64,000 nt of DNA from the NCBI GenBank assembly GCA_027532775.1, contig JAPZTO010000002.1, positions 186,001 through 250,000 of the forward strand, given 5' to 3'. A model generated the notes under the pieces. It had not been told where the DNA came from, searched no databases, and worked only from the letters and a program-made list of their open reading frames with translations. Source of the stretch: Beijerinckiaceae bacterium (GTDB lineage Bacteria; Pseudomonadota; Alphaproteobacteria; Rhizobiales; Beijerinckiaceae). Shown here one piece after another: positions 53,669 through 62,956 of the stretch. Position 1 is the stretch's first letter. The number at the start of each line of letters is the position of its first letter. The position numbers were made by a program, and so were the translations under genes.

Positions 53669-54949
53669 ATGGTCAGGCGTTTTCGGAATTGGGTGATCGG
53701 CCTCGCCGCGCTCGCCGCGGCTGCGTTGCCGCTTGCCGCGCAGGAGCGCGCCGCGCCGTTCGAAACCGCCGCGAAACAGGCCTTTCTCTTCGACCATTCC
53801 AGCCGGGCTGTGCTGTTCGAGCGCGAGGCCGACCGCAGGATCGCGCCGGCCAGCCTCGCGAAGCTGATGACGGTGGCCATTGTCTTCCGTGAGATCAAGG
53901 AAGGCCGGTTGAAGCCCGAGGACGATATGGTCGTCTCGGTCGATGCCTGGCGGCGGGGCGGGGCGGTTTCCGGCAACCCGAACATGCTGTTGACGCCGAA
54001 CCGGGTGATCAAGGTCGGCGAATTGCTCACCGGCCTGATCGTCGGCGGTGCCAATGACGCGGCGATCACGCTGGCCCAGGGCATTGCCGGGCAGGAGCCG
54101 CGGTTCGTCGAGCTGATGAATGCCCAAGCCCAGAGCCTCGGCATGCGGAATTCGGTGTTCCAGAATGCCACCGGCTATGCCGCCGAAGGGCAGGTCGCGA
54201 CCCTGCGTGATCTCGTGACACTGGCGACGCATCTGATCGATGCCTATCCCGATCTCTATCCGATTTTCGGACAGCGTGATTTCCCGCTCGGGCGCGGGCG
54301 GCAGGTCAGCCGCAATCCGCTCCTGCCGATGGAGATCGGCGCGGATGGCCTGGCGACGGGGTTCCTGCCGGAAACCGGGCAGGCGATCATCGGCTCAGCC
54401 GTGCAGGATGGAAGGCGGCTGATCGTTGCGATGGCGGGGCTCGAAAGCACGCAGGAACGCGCGCTCGAGGCCCGCAAGATGCTCGAATGGGGGTTCCGCC
54501 GCTTCGAGATCCGGACGCTGTTTCCCGAGGGCGCGCGGATCGGCGAGGTCTCGGTCTATGGCGGCGACCGCAGCTCGGTGCCGGTCCAGACGGCGCGCGA
54601 GGTCCGGTTGCCGCTGCTGCGCGGCACGAATGACGGAACGCAGCTGCGCCTTGTCTATCGCGGTCCGCTGCCGGCGCCGGTCGAGGCGGGCCGCGAGGTG
54701 GCGCGGCTCGAGATCCTGATCGACGGGCGGTTGATCCAGTCCGCGCCGCTCGTCTCCTCCGAACGGGTGGGGCCGGGTGGCGTTGTCGATCGTGCCCGGG
54801 ATGCGGCGCTGGAAGTCTCGCGGCAGGTGGCGCGGAACGGCATCGGCTGGGTTGTTGCGCAGTTCGGCTGGCGCAAGAAGCCGGAAACACCGCCGCCCGG
54901 CGCGCAGGCGCCGGCCACGACCGGCTCCACCGGAACGCGCGCGCCATGA
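53669..54949 (+). CDS. D-alanyl-D-alanine carboxypeptidase (S11) family protein with altered motifs 2 and 3
   Basis: A periplasmic protein of 426 residues with an N-terminal signal segment (VIGLAALAAAALPLAAQ). The first active-site motif is intact (S62-L-A-K65). The second motif S-x-N reads G127-A-N (VGGANDAAITL), and the third, K-T-G, reads A229-T-G (DGLATGFLPETG). Loss of the second-motif Ser and the KTG Lys would normally cripple carboxypeptidase activity. A C-terminal PBP5-like domain and Pro-rich tail follow. The gene position (rlpA upstream, tmk overlapping by 4 bp) is the standard Hyphomicrobiales arrangement. Confidence 0.87.
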   Translation: MVRRFRNWVIGLAALAAAALPLAAQERAAPFETAAKQAFLFDHSSRAVLFEREADRRIAPASLAKLMTVAIVFREIKEGRLKPEDDMVVSVDAWRRGGAVSGNPNMLLTPNRVIKVGELLTGLIVGGANDAAITLAQGIAGQEPRFVELMNAQAQSLGMRNSVFQNATGYAAEGQVATLRDLVTLATHLIDAYPDLYPIFGQRDFPLGRGRQVSRNPLLPMEIGADGLATGFLPETGQAIIGSAVQDGRRLIVAMAGLESTQERALEARKMLEWGFRRFEIRTLFPEGARIGEVSVYGGDRSSVPVQTAREVRLPLLRGTNDGTQLRLVYRGPLPAPVEAGREVARLEILIDGRLIQSAPLVSSERVGPGGVVDRARDAALEVSRQVARNGIGWVVAQFGWRKKPETPPPGAQAPATTGSTGTRAP

Positions 54950-55590
54950 TCGATCCGGGATTCTTCATCACCTTCGAGGGCGGCGAGGGCGCCGGCAAGT
55001 CAACCCAGATCCGCCTGCTCGCGGAGACCCTTCGGGCCGCCGGGCATGAGGTTGTCCTCACGCGGGAGCCGGGGGGCACACCGCTGGCCGAGGCGATCCG
55101 GGGTCTTCTCCTGAATGCGGGGGAACCGCCGGAAGCGATGACGCAGGCCCTGCTTTTCGCTGCCGCCCGGCATGATCATGTCAGCCGGGTGATCCGCCCG
55201 GCCATGCGGGCGGGGCAGATCGTGCTCTGTGATCGCTTCACGGATTCGACCCGCGCCTACCAGGGCGAGGCCCTGGCCGAGGATGCGCTGGAGGCGACGA
55301 TCCTCCTCGGCACATCCGGGTTGGTGCCGGACCTGACCCTGCTGCTTGACCTGCCGCCGGAAGCCGGCCTAGGCCGGGCGCGGCAGCGCGGGGTGGCAGG
55401 AGACGCCTTCGAACGCGCCGATCTCGGTTTTCATGCCCGGGTGCGCGAGCGGTTTCTGGCTCTGGCGCGGCGCGAGCCGGACCGCATCCTTGTGGTTGAC
55501 GCCGACAGGCCAGCCGAGGCTGTGGCCGCCTCCATCCGGGCGCTGGTGGCGGCGCATTCAGCGATCGATCTTGCCGGAGCGGGCGCCTGA
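54946..55590 (+). CDS. tmk: Thymidylate kinase
   Basis: An enzyme of 214 residues that phosphorylates dTMP to dTDP. The P-loop is FEGGEGAGKST, the DR[Y/F] segment LCDRFTDST follows, and the LID region lies around REPDRI. The start overlaps the preceding gene by 4 bp (ATGA) and the stop overlaps the holB start, so it is cotranscribed with dacF-like and holB. Confidence 0.97.
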   Translation: MIDPGFFITFEGGEGAGKSTQIRLLAETLRAAGHEVVLTREPGGTPLAEAIRGLLLNAGEPPEAMTQALLFAAARHDHVSRVIRPAMRAGQIVLCDRFTDSTRAYQGEALAEDALEATILLGTSGLVPDLTLLLDLPPEAGLGRARQRGVAGDAFERADLGFHARVRERFLALARREPDRILVVDADRPAEAVAASIRALVAAHSAIDLAGAGA

Positions 55591-56666
55591 TGGTTCGCCT
55601 GCCGCGCCTTGCTTTGCCACCGCCGGACGTGCCGGAAATCGACCGGATTGCCGACTTGCCGCATCCGCGCGCCATTCTGGGCCTTGTCGGCCATAGCGCG
55701 GCGGAGGCCGAATTCCTTTCGCTCTACCGCGCCGGCACGCTCCATCATGCCTTCCTGCTGACCGGGCCGGAGGGCGTTGGCAAAGCAACCTTCGCCTATC
55801 GCGCCGCGCGCTTCCTGCTGGCGGAGGGCGAGCGCGCCTCGGGCCTGTCCGGCGAACCGCGCGACCTCGCGGTGGCGGAAACCAGCCGGACAGCGCAACT
55901 TGTCGCCAACGAGGCCCATCCCGATCTTGTCGTGCTCAAGCGGCGCTACCGGACCAAGGACAAGAAGTTCCCGATGGAGATCGGCGTCGAGGAGACGCGG
56001 GCCGCCCTGGGGTTGTTCTCCAAGACCGCAGCGTTCGGCGGCTGGCGGATCATCATCATCGATTCCGTCGATGACCTGAATTCCGCGAGCGCGAATGCCA
56101 TCCTCAAGACGCTGGAGGAACCCCCGGCGCGCGCCATGTTCCTGATGGTTTCGCATCAGCCCGAACGGCTGTTGCCGACGATCCGCTCGCGTTGCCGGGT
56201 GCTGCCGTTCCAGCCGCTTCCGGCTGCCGATCTCGCGGCCATGCTGCCGGAACTCATTCCGGGCGCCTCGCTCGATCCGGCGATGGCCGATTGGGCGGAG
56301 GGTTCAGTCCGGCGCGCCTTGCGGCTGGCCGATCCGAAGCTGCGGAGCTTCCTCGCGCTGGTCGACGGCATCCTGCAGGCCCTGCCGAAGCGGCTCCACC
56401 GCGAGATCGACCAGCTGGCCGAGGCGGTGCGGGGTGCGGAGCAGGCGTTGCCGGACATGCTGGAGCGGATCGAGCTCTGGCTGCACGGGCGCATCCGCGC
56501 CGCCATTGCGGCGGGTGATCTGGCCCGCGCGCAGGATCTCGCGGAATTCTGGAGCCGGATGCAGGAAAGTGCCGGCCAGATGGAGGCGTTCAACCTCGAC
56601 CGCCGTGCCTACGTGATCACGCTGGTCGACGAGCTTTCGACGCTGGTTTCCGGCCGCGGGCGCTGA
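55590..56666 (+). CDS. holB: DNA polymerase III subunit delta prime
   Basis: A clamp-loader subunit of 358 residues. It has an AAA+ fold with Walker [11 protein letters not shown] and an SRC-containing segment ([14 protein letters not shown]) for the arginine finger. An ATPase-like ILKTLEEPP motif is present as well. It pairs with delta, gamma and tau in loading the sliding clamp. The start overlaps the tmk stop (TGATG). A short gap of 68 bp leads to metG. Confidence 0.95.
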   Translation: MVRLPRLALPPPDVPEIDRIADLPHPRAILGLVGHSAAEAEFLSLYRAGTLHHAFLLTGPEGVGKATFAYRAARFLLAEGERASGLSGEPRDLAVAETSRTAQLVANEAHPDLVVLKRRYRTKDKKFPMEIGVEETRAALGLFSKTAAFGGWRIIIIDSVDDLNSASANAILKTLEEPPARAMFLMVSHQPERLLPTIRSRCRVLPFQPLPAADLAAMLPELIPGASLDPAMADWAEGSVRRALRLADPKLRSFLALVDGILQALPKRLHREIDQLAEAVRGAEQALPDMLERIELWLHGRIRAAIAAGDLARAQDLAEFWSRMQESAGQMEAFNLDRRAYVITLVDELSTLVSGRGR

Positions 56667-56734
56667 TAGAGACAGAAAAGGCGCTGCGTGCGCCCGATTC
56701 CGGCAAGGCCTGTCGCGCCAGCCGGCAAGCCAGG

Positions 56735-58300
56735 ATGACCCACGTGACCGAGCGTTTCTTCATTACCACCGCGATTTCCTATCCGAACGGCGTTCCCCAT
56801 CTTGGCCATGCCTATGAGCTGATGGCCTCGGATGCGATCGCGCGGTTCATGCGGCTCGATGGACGCGACGTCTTCTTCCTGACCGGCACGGACGAGCACG
56901 GGCTGAAAATGGCGCAGACGGCCGAGCGCGAGGGGCTGACGCCGCTCCAGCTGGCGGATCGCAACGCCGCAGCCTTCCGGGCGATGGGCAAGGCGCTCGA
57001 TTCCACGAATGACGATTTCATCCGTACGACGGAGCCCCGGCACCATGCCGCCAGCCAGGCGATCTGGCTGCGGATGGAGGCCAAGGGCGATATCTACCTG
57101 TCGAAATATTCCGGCTGGTACTCGGTGCGCGACGAGGCTTTTTTTGACGAAAAGGAGCTGACGCAGGGCGAGGGCGGCAAGCGGCTTGCCCCGAGCGGTG
57201 CGCCGGTCGAATGGGTGGAGGAGGAGAGCTATTTCTTCCGCCTCTCCGCCTATCAGGACAAGCTGCTGGCGCTCTATGCCGGCCAGCCGGATTTCATCGG
57301 CCCCGAGAGCCGGCGCAACGAGGTCGTCAGTTTCGTCGAACGCGGGCTGGAAGACCTCTCGATCAGCCGCAAGACCTTCACCTGGGGCATTCCCGTGCCG
57401 GGCGACGAGAAGCACGTGATGTATGTCTGGGTCGATGCGCTGACCAATTATATCACGGCGGCGGGCTTCCCCGACGAGCAGGCGCTGCGCTGGAAATACT
57501 GGCCCGCCAGCGTGCATATCATCGGCAAGGATATCGTGCGGTTCCATGCCGTGATCTGGCCGGCCATGCTGATGTCGGCCGGTCTGCCGCTGCCGAAGCG
57601 CGTCTTCGGGCATGGCTTTCTCACCAACCGCGGCGAGAAGATGTCGAAGTCGCTCGGAAACGTGCTCGATCCCATCGCGATGAGCCAGCAATACGGGCTG
57701 GATGCGTTCCGCTATTTCTTCCTGCGCGAAATTCCGTTCGGCGCGGATGGCTCCTACAGCCACGAGGCGATCGTCGGCCGGCTCAATGCCGATCTCGCCA
57801 ATGATCTCGGCAACCTTGCCCAGCGCTCGCTCTCGATGGTCAACAAGAATTGCGAGGCGAAGGTGCCGCCGCATCTTGCCCTGACGGGCGACGAGGAAAC
57901 GCTGCTTGCGAGCGCCTATGCCCTGGCCGGCGGCGGGCGCAAACACATGGACAGTTTCGCGCTCCATGCCATTCTCAACGACATCTGGCGTGTTGTTGGC
58001 GATACCAACCGGTATTTCGCCGCGCAGGCGCCCTGGGCGCTCCGCAAGACCGACTTTGCCCGGATGGAAACCGTGCTCTGGACGACGGCGGAAGTGCTCC
58101 GGGTGATCGGGCTCGTCACGCAGCCCTTCATCCCCATCGCGGCCGGCAAGCTGCTTGATCTGCTGGCCGTGCCGGCAGACCGGCGGATGTTCGCCCATGC
58201 CGCGCCCGAGCATGCGCTGGTGCCTGGCACAAGCCTGCCGGCGCCGGCAGCCCTGTTCCCGCGCTATGTCGAGCCGGAAGCGGCAGGAGAGGGGGCGTGA
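56735..58300 (+). CDS. metG: Methionyl-tRNA synthetase
   Basis: A class I aminoacyl-tRNA synthetase of 521 residues, the short form without a C-terminal tRNA-binding domain. The HIGH motif is [12 protein letters not shown] and the KMSKS motif is [14 protein letters not shown], both intact. The expected zinc-knuckle cysteines are not seen in the connective region (around [14 protein letters not shown]), consistent with the single-knuckle, metal-free class. It is followed by tatD with a 4-bp overlap. Confidence 0.97.
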   Translation: MTHVTERFFITTAISYPNGVPHLGHAYELMASDAIARFMRLDGRDVFFLTGTDEHGLKMAQTAEREGLTPLQLADRNAAAFRAMGKALDSTNDDFIRTTEPRHHAASQAIWLRMEAKGDIYLSKYSGWYSVRDEAFFDEKELTQGEGGKRLAPSGAPVEWVEEESYFFRLSAYQDKLLALYAGQPDFIGPESRRNEVVSFVERGLEDLSISRKTFTWGIPVPGDEKHVMYVWVDALTNYITAAGFPDEQALRWKYWPASVHIIGKDIVRFHAVIWPAMLMSAGLPLPKRVFGHGFLTNRGEKMSKSLGNVLDPIAMSQQYGLDAFRYFFLREIPFGADGSYSHEAIVGRLNADLANDLGNLAQRSLSMVNKNCEAKVPPHLALTGDEETLLASAYALAGGGRKHMDSFALHAILNDIWRVVGDTNRYFAAQAPWALRKTDFARMETVLWTTAEVLRVIGLVTQPFIPIAAGKLLDLLAVPADRRMFAHAAPEHALVPGTSLPAPAALFPRYVEPEAAGEGA

Positions 58301-59091
58301 CGCTGCCCGTTCTCACCGACACGCATTGCCACCTTGATTTCCCCGATTTCAGTGCCGAGATCGAGGCGGTTGTAGAGCGCGCCAGCGCTGCAGGCGTCCG
58401 GCGCATGATCACGATCTCGACGCGTGTCCGGAAGATCGAGACCTATCGCGCGCTGGCGGAGCGGTTTCCGAATGTCTGGTTCACGGCCGGCACGCATCCG
58501 CATAACGCGGCCGAGGAAACCGATATCACCCTTGAGGATGTGCTGAAGGCTGCCGATCATCCGAAATGCGTGGCGATCGGGGAAGGGGGGCTCGACTACC
58601 ATTACGACAAGTCCCCGCGTGACCAGCAGGCCGCGTCCTTCCGGATGCAGATCGAGGCGGCGCGCCGGACCGGCCTGCCGCTGGTCATCCATGCCCGGGC
58701 GGCCGATGACGCCATGATCGCCATCCTCGAGGAGGAGATGGCGCGCGGCCGGTTCAAGGCCGTGCTGCATTGCTTCTCCTCCGGAGCGGAGCTGGCGCGG
58801 CGGGGCGTGGCCCTCGGGCTCTATCTCTCGTTTTCCGGGATCCTGACCTTCCGCAATTCCGAGGATCTCCGCGCGATCGCGGCCGAGGCGCCGGAAGACC
58901 GGCTGCTGGTCGAGACGGACGCGCCCTATCTCGCGCCGGTGCCGCATCGCGGCAAGCGGAACGAGCCGGCCTATACCGCCCATACCGCTGCGGTGCTGGC
59001 CAGTGTGCGAGGGCGGCCGCTGGAGGCGCTGGCGCCGGTGCTCGAGGCGAATACCGAGCGGCTGTTCGACCGGCTGGGAAAGGCCATCTGA
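58297..59091 (+). CDS. TatD-family metal-dependent hydrolase (DNase)
   Basis: A protein of 264 residues. The N-terminal metal ligands are in [13 protein letters not shown], followed by [36 protein letters not shown] and the ETDAPYL Asp. TatD proteins are 3'-5' exonucleases and D-aminoacyl-tRNA deacylases. It starts with GTG 58297 overlapping the metG stop, giving a tight operon with the metallo-hydrolase that follows. Confidence 0.94.
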   Translation: MTLPVLTDTHCHLDFPDFSAEIEAVVERASAAGVRRMITISTRVRKIETYRALAERFPNVWFTAGTHPHNAAEETDITLEDVLKAADHPKCVAIGEGGLDYHYDKSPRDQQAASFRMQIEAARRTGLPLVIHARAADDAMIAILEEEMARGRFKAVLHCFSSGAELARRGVALGLYLSFSGILTFRNSEDLRAIAAEAPEDRLLVETDAPYLAPVPHRGKRNEPAYTAHTAAVLASVRGRPLEALAPVLEANTERLFDRLGKAI

Positions 59092-59094
59092 GCC

Positions 59095-59907
59095 ATGGCG
59101 ATGCGGGTCATCATCCTCGGATGCGGCTCGTCCGGCGGGGTGCCGCGGGTTGCGCAGGGCTGGGGCAAATGCGACCCCACCGAGCCACGCAACCGACGCC
59201 GGCGCTGCTCGATCCTCATCGAGCGGGCGGGCCCGGGAGGCGTGACGCGCGTTCTGGTCGATACGTCGCCGGACCTGCGCGAGCAGCTGATCGATGCCGG
59301 CGTGGCGGCACTGGATGCCGTGGTCTTCACCCACGAGCATGCCGACCATACCCACGGGATCGATGATCTCCGGCCGCTCGTGCTGGCGATGCGGCGGCGC
59401 ATCCCCGTTTATGCAGATTCGCGCACGATGGATCTGCTCTATGCGCGGTTCGGCTATTGCTTCCAGACCCCCGAGGGGAGCGATTATCCACCGATCTTGA
59501 CATCCCATCTTATTGATAATATAAGGGAATTCAAGATAGATGGTGCGGGTGGCCCGATCCGGTTCCAACCGTTCCCGCTCCAGCATGGCACGATCGAGGC
59601 GCTCGGCTTCCGGATCGGCGATCTGGCCTATACGCCGGATGTCAGCGCCATCCCGGATGAAAGCGTGCCGCATCTCGAAGGGCTCGGCCACTGGATCATC
59701 GATGCCCTGCGTGACTTGCCGCATGGCACGCATTTCAGCCTTGGCGAGGCCCTGGACTGGATCGGCCGGATGCAGCCGCAACAGGCCGTGCTGACCAACC
59801 TCCATACCGATCTCGATTATGGCCGGCTGATCCGCGAATTGCCGCCGCATATCCGTCCGGCGCATGACGGCATGATCGTCGAGTTCGGTGATCGCAGCGC
59901 GGGCTGA
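59095..59907 (+). CDS. MBL-fold metallo-hydrolase (PhnP-like phosphodiesterase family)
   Basis: A protein of 270 residues. Metal-binding H-x-H-x-D-H is FTHEHADHTHGID, and the N-terminal GCGSSGGVPRVAQGWGKCDP is the family start with a conserved Gly-rich strand. It resembles PhnP-type phosphodiesterases, whose role in core Hyphomicrobiales operons is unclear. The internal stretch around 59495-59545 is AT-rich with rare codons (ATA, AGG, AAT) and contains a promoter-like sequence. It follows tatD by 3 bp. Confidence 0.92.
   Translation: MAMRVIILGCGSSGGVPRVAQGWGKCDPTEPRNRRRRCSILIERAGPGGVTRVLVDTSPDLREQLIDAGVAALDAVVFTHEHADHTHGIDDLRPLVLAMRRRIPVYADSRTMDLLYARFGYCFQTPEGSDYPPILTSHLIDNIREFKIDGAGGPIRFQPFPLQHGTIEALGFRIGDLAYTPDVSAIPDESVPHLEGLGHWIIDALRDLPHGTHFSLGEALDWIGRMQPQQAVLTNLHTDLDYGRLIRELPPHIRPAHDGMIVEFGDRSAG
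59497..59525 (+). promoter_or_regulatory. Promoter-like sequence inside the MBL-hydrolase gene
   Basis: TTGACA (59497-59502), a 17-nt spacer and TATAAG (59520-59525) make a near-consensus sigma-70 promoter on the coding strand in a local AT-rich patch. If used it would transcribe the end of the MBL gene and possibly mazG, which starts 684 bp downstream. It may also be chance. Confidence 0.4.
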
Positions 59908-60208
59908 GCGGCAAAATTCTTCCGTGGGTTTCGCTGCGGTGCCAGCGTTGGGCGCATGGGCGTGCGTTGCGGACGGGGATGGCCTGAAATCTCTGAAGAA
60001 CACTCCGGAAGCCTCTGAATAGAAACGCAAATCAGATCAAAAATCTCATCCTTCCCGGGGCTGGCGGGTATGTCTGCTAGTTCCATAATATGTCTTATGC
60101 GAATCATGGATCAGGATTGACGCGGGTGTCACTTCGGCCTCCTCTTCGCACATTCCCGCGCATGTCAGGCCTCTGCCAGCGCCCTCGATCCCCGTCACTG
60201 GAGTGCCC
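59908..60208. other. Intergenic region between the MBL hydrolase and mazG (301 bp)
   Basis: I see no gene. A short AT-rich patch (about 60000-60110) and an imperfect inverted repeat CATAA/TTATG (60084-60099) are present. A GGAG site precedes the mazG ATG at 60209. No convincing promoter pair was recognised. Confidence 0.5.
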
Positions 60209-61054
60209 ATGAACCCCTCCCGGAACATCGACGACCTGCTTGCGATCATGGCGGCCTTGCGCAATCGCGAGACCGGCTGCCCCTGGGATATCGAGCAGGA
60301 TTTTGCGAGCATCGCGCCCTACACGGTCGAGGAAGCCTATGAGGTGGCGGATGCGATTGCCCGGAACGACATGGTCGATCTCTGCGACGAACTTGGCGAC
60401 CTGCTGCTTCAGGTGGTGTTCCATGCCCGGATGGCCGAGGAAGCCGGTCATTTCGCCTTCGCCGATGTCGTCGAGGCGATCACACGGAAGCTGATCCGCC
60501 GGCATCCGCATGTCTTTGGCGACCGGTCAGCCGGCAATCCCGGATTGGTCAAGGCGCTTTGGGAGGCGATCAAGGCCGAGGAACGGGCGGAGAAACGGGC
60601 CCGCAAGGCCGGGGCCGGCTTGGGTGCCGGCGAGGCGGTTGCAGGCCTCCTCGATGATGTGCCGCGGGTGATGCCCGCCCTCACCCGCGCGGTGAAATTG
60701 CAGAAAAAGGCCGGTACAGTCGGGTTCGACTGGAACGATCCGCGCGCGGTCCTCGCCAAGCTGCGCGAGGAAATCGCCGAGGTCGAGGAAGCGCTCGACC
60801 AGGGCGACAAGGCGCATCTCCAGGAGGAAATCGGCGATATGCTGTTCGTGATCGCCAATCTCGCGCGGCATGCCGATATCGAGCCTGAAGCGGCCCTCGG
60901 TGATGCCAATGCGAAATTCTGCCGGCGCTTCCGGCATATCGAGGCCGGGCTGGCTGCACGTGGAAGCAGCCTGGCCGAGGCCAGCCTCGAGGAGATGGAT
61001 GCGCTCTGGCATGAGGCGAAGCAGCTGGAGAAACCGCCCGGCGCTGCTGCCTGA
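60209..61054 (+). CDS. mazG: Nucleoside triphosphate pyrophosphohydrolase MazG
   Basis: A house-cleaning enzyme of 281 residues with two MazG repeats. The first has the acidic metal-binding pattern (TVEEAYEVADAI, then DLCDELGDLLLQVVFHARMAEE). The second has KLREEIAEVEEAL and LQEEIGDMLFVIANLA. It hydrolyses (d)NTPs to monophosphates. The sequence CPWDIEQDF is typical of the long form. ATG 60209, with GGAG 5 nt upstream, is preferred over GTG 60203. It converges with hflX. Confidence 0.96.
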   Translation: MNPSRNIDDLLAIMAALRNRETGCPWDIEQDFASIAPYTVEEAYEVADAIARNDMVDLCDELGDLLLQVVFHARMAEEAGHFAFADVVEAITRKLIRRHPHVFGDRSAGNPGLVKALWEAIKAEERAEKRARKAGAGLGAGEAVAGLLDDVPRVMPALTRAVKLQKKAGTVGFDWNDPRAVLAKLREEIAEVEEALDQGDKAHLQEEIGDMLFVIANLARHADIEPEAALGDANAKFCRRFRHIEAGLAARGSSLAEASLEEMDALWHEAKQLEKPPGAAA

Positions 61055-61083
61055 AATCAGGCGGGCACCTGAAATCAGGCGGG
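61050..61083. repeat. Direct repeat CCTGAAATCAGGCGGG at the mazG/hflX junction
   Basis: Two identical 16-mers (61050-61065 and 61068-61083) with a 2-bp spacer. Each contains the CCTGA/TCAGG inverted repeat. They carry both stop codons: the mazG TGA (61052-61054) in the first and the minus-strand hflX TGA (61077-61075) in the second. Confidence 0.8.
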
Positions 61084-62493
61084 AACGAGCCGGGCTTTCG
61101 GATAGCGCCGCAGCAGGCGCCCGGCCTCCTCGCGGCCGACGCGGATGCGCAGCGAGAGCGTGCCGGAACGATTGGCGCGACGGGACAGCACCTCGGCATG
61201 GCTGTAGAGCCAGGCGAGGCCGGCGCCATCCTCGGCCGGCAGGCTGAGCGCATAGGTGTCACGGCCACCGGAGAGGCGGCGTTCGATCTCGGCCAGCAGC
61301 GCCGGCACGCCCAGCCCCGTGAGCGCAGAAACCAGCACCGGAGCCCCCTCGCCCCGGCGTTCTGCGACGCCGGCCAGCCGCTGGGCTTCCGCGGCGGGCA
61401 ACAGGTCAGCCTTGTTCCAGACCTCGATGATCCGACGTTCGGCGGCACCGCTGATGCCGAGATCAGCGAGGACCTGCCGGACATCGAGTTCCTGCGCTTC
61501 CGTATCCGGGTTCGCGATGTCGCGGACATGCAGGATGATCTCGGCCGAGATCACATCTTCCAGCGTGGCGCGGAAGGCCGCGACAAGCTGCGTCGGCAGG
61601 TCGGAGACGAAGCCGACCGTATCCGACAGCACAACCTTGAGGCCATGCGGCAGGGCGATAGCCCGTGTTGTCGGGTCGAGCGTGGCGAAGAGCATGTCCT
61701 TCGCGAGAACCTCGGCCGCCGTCAGGCGGTTGAAGAGGCTGGATTTTCCGGCATTGGTATAGCCGACAAGCGCGACAGTCGGATACGGCACCTTGCTGCG
61801 GCTGGCGCGATGCAGGCCGCGCGTGCGCTTCACATCCTCGAGGTCGCGTTCGATCCGTGTCATCCGTTCCTGGATGAGGCGTCGGTCGGTCTCGATCTGG
61901 GTTTCGCCGGGGCCGCCGAGGAAGCCGAAGCCGCCGCGCTGCCGTTCGAGATGGGTCCAGGAACGGACCAGCCGCGATTTCTGGTAGGCGAGATGCGCCA
62001 GTTCAACCTGCAGGCGCCCTTCCCGCGTCGAGGCGCGTCGGCCGAAAATCTCGAGGATCAGGCCGGTCCGGTCGATCACCTTGGCCTTGAAGGCCTGTTC
62101 GAGGTTGCGCTGCTGCACCGGGCTGAGCGCGCAATCGACCATGACGAGGCCGATCTCCTCCTCGGCGATGCGCGTCGCGAGTTCGTCGACCTTGCCCTGC
62201 CCGAGATAGGTGGCGGGGCGGGTCTGGCGGAGCGGCACGATGACCGAGCCGACAATGCTCAGGTCGATCGCCATGGTCAGGCCGACAGCCTCTTCGAGGC
62301 GCGCTTCCGAGCTGCGCAGCATCGGCGTGGCGCCCGGCACATTCGCATTGAGATAGGGCCCGACCACCAAGGTCCGCGTGCGGGTGGCGATGGCCTTTTC
62401 CGGCTCGAAGGCAGCCCCCTTCTTCCGCGGGCCCTTCACGGTCGGCGGCTTCTCAGCCGCGATGTCGGTATCCGGGGGGATGGAACGCGTCAC
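61075..62493 (-). CDS. hflX: GTPase HflX
   Basis: A ribosome-associated GTPase of 472 residues that splits stalled ribosomes. The N-terminal HflX domain contains [23 protein letters not shown] and [30 protein letters not shown]. The GTPase domain shows G1 [12 protein letters not shown]3 [10 protein letters not shown] and G4 NKADLL. It starts with GTG 62493 overlapping the hfq stop, so hfq and hflX are coupled, as is common in alphaproteobacteria. Confidence 0.97.
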   Translation of the reverse strand: MTRSIPPDTDIAAEKPPTVKGPRKKGAAFEPEKAIATRTRTLVVGPYLNANVPGATPMLRSSEARLEEAVGLTMAIDLSIVGSVIVPLRQTRPATYLGQGKVDELATRIAEEEIGLVMVDCALSPVQQRNLEQAFKAKVIDRTGLILEIFGRRASTREGRLQVELAHLAYQKSRLVRSWTHLERQRGGFGFLGGPGETQIETDRRLIQERMTRIERDLEDVKRTRGLHRASRSKVPYPTVALVGYTNAGKSSLFNRLTAAEVLAKDMLFATLDPTTRAIALPHGLKVVLSDTVGFVSDLPTQLVAAFRATLEDVISAEIILHVRDIANPDTEAQELDVRQVLADLGISGAAERRIIEVWNKADLLPAAEAQRLAGVAERRGEGAPVLVSALTGLGVPALLAEIERRLSGGRDTYALSLPAEDGAGLAWLYSHAEVLSRRANRSGTLSLRIRVGREEAGRLLRRYPKARLVPA

Positions 62494-62732
62494 TCTTCGT
62501 CGTTCGGGCCGGGCAGATGGATCGGCGAGGCCGGCATGATGGTCGAGATCGCATGCTTGTAGACAAGCTGCGACACTCCGTCGCGCTTCAGGAGAACGCA
62601 GAAGTTGTCAAACCACGTCACTGCACCCTGAAGTTTCACGCCATTGACCAGAAAGATCGTGACCGAAATCTTGTTCTTGCGGACATGATTGAGAAAATTG
62701 TCTTGAAGACTCGGTGTACGTTCAGTCGCCAT
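62490..62732 (-). CDS. hfq: RNA chaperone Hfq
   Basis: A hexameric RNA chaperone subunit of 80 residues. Sm1 includes [28 protein letters not shown] and Sm2 includes [15 protein letters not shown], with the conserved YKHA motif. It supports small-RNA regulation. The gene follows ntrX and precedes hflX, the standard alphaproteobacterial arrangement. The start ATG is at 62732. Confidence 0.98.
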   Translation of the reverse strand: MATERTPSLQDNFLNHVRKNKISVTIFLVNGVKLQGAVTWFDNFCVLLKRDGVSQLVYKHAISTIMPASPIHLPGPNDEE

Positions 62733-62956
62733 TCTTCTTCACCTGCTTATGCGGCGCCCGATTTTGCCTCCGGCTCCACCCCTCCGGAAGCCTCGGGCCT
62801 TGCCCCCAGCCAGTCTCCGCAGCGCGGAACTTGGCCCAAATTGCTGCGCTGCAACCTTAGACTATATCCTGCATGAATTCGCTGAAATTCCAAGAGCGCG
62901 ACCCTTGTATTTTTCAACAATCCGACCGGCGGGTAACAGGATCGCCGGCTCCGCAA

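Noticed and set aside
53669-54949. Calling the DacF-like gene a pseudogene
   Set aside because: The frame is intact over the full family length, with a signal peptide and tight operon overlaps; altered motifs alone do not show decay.
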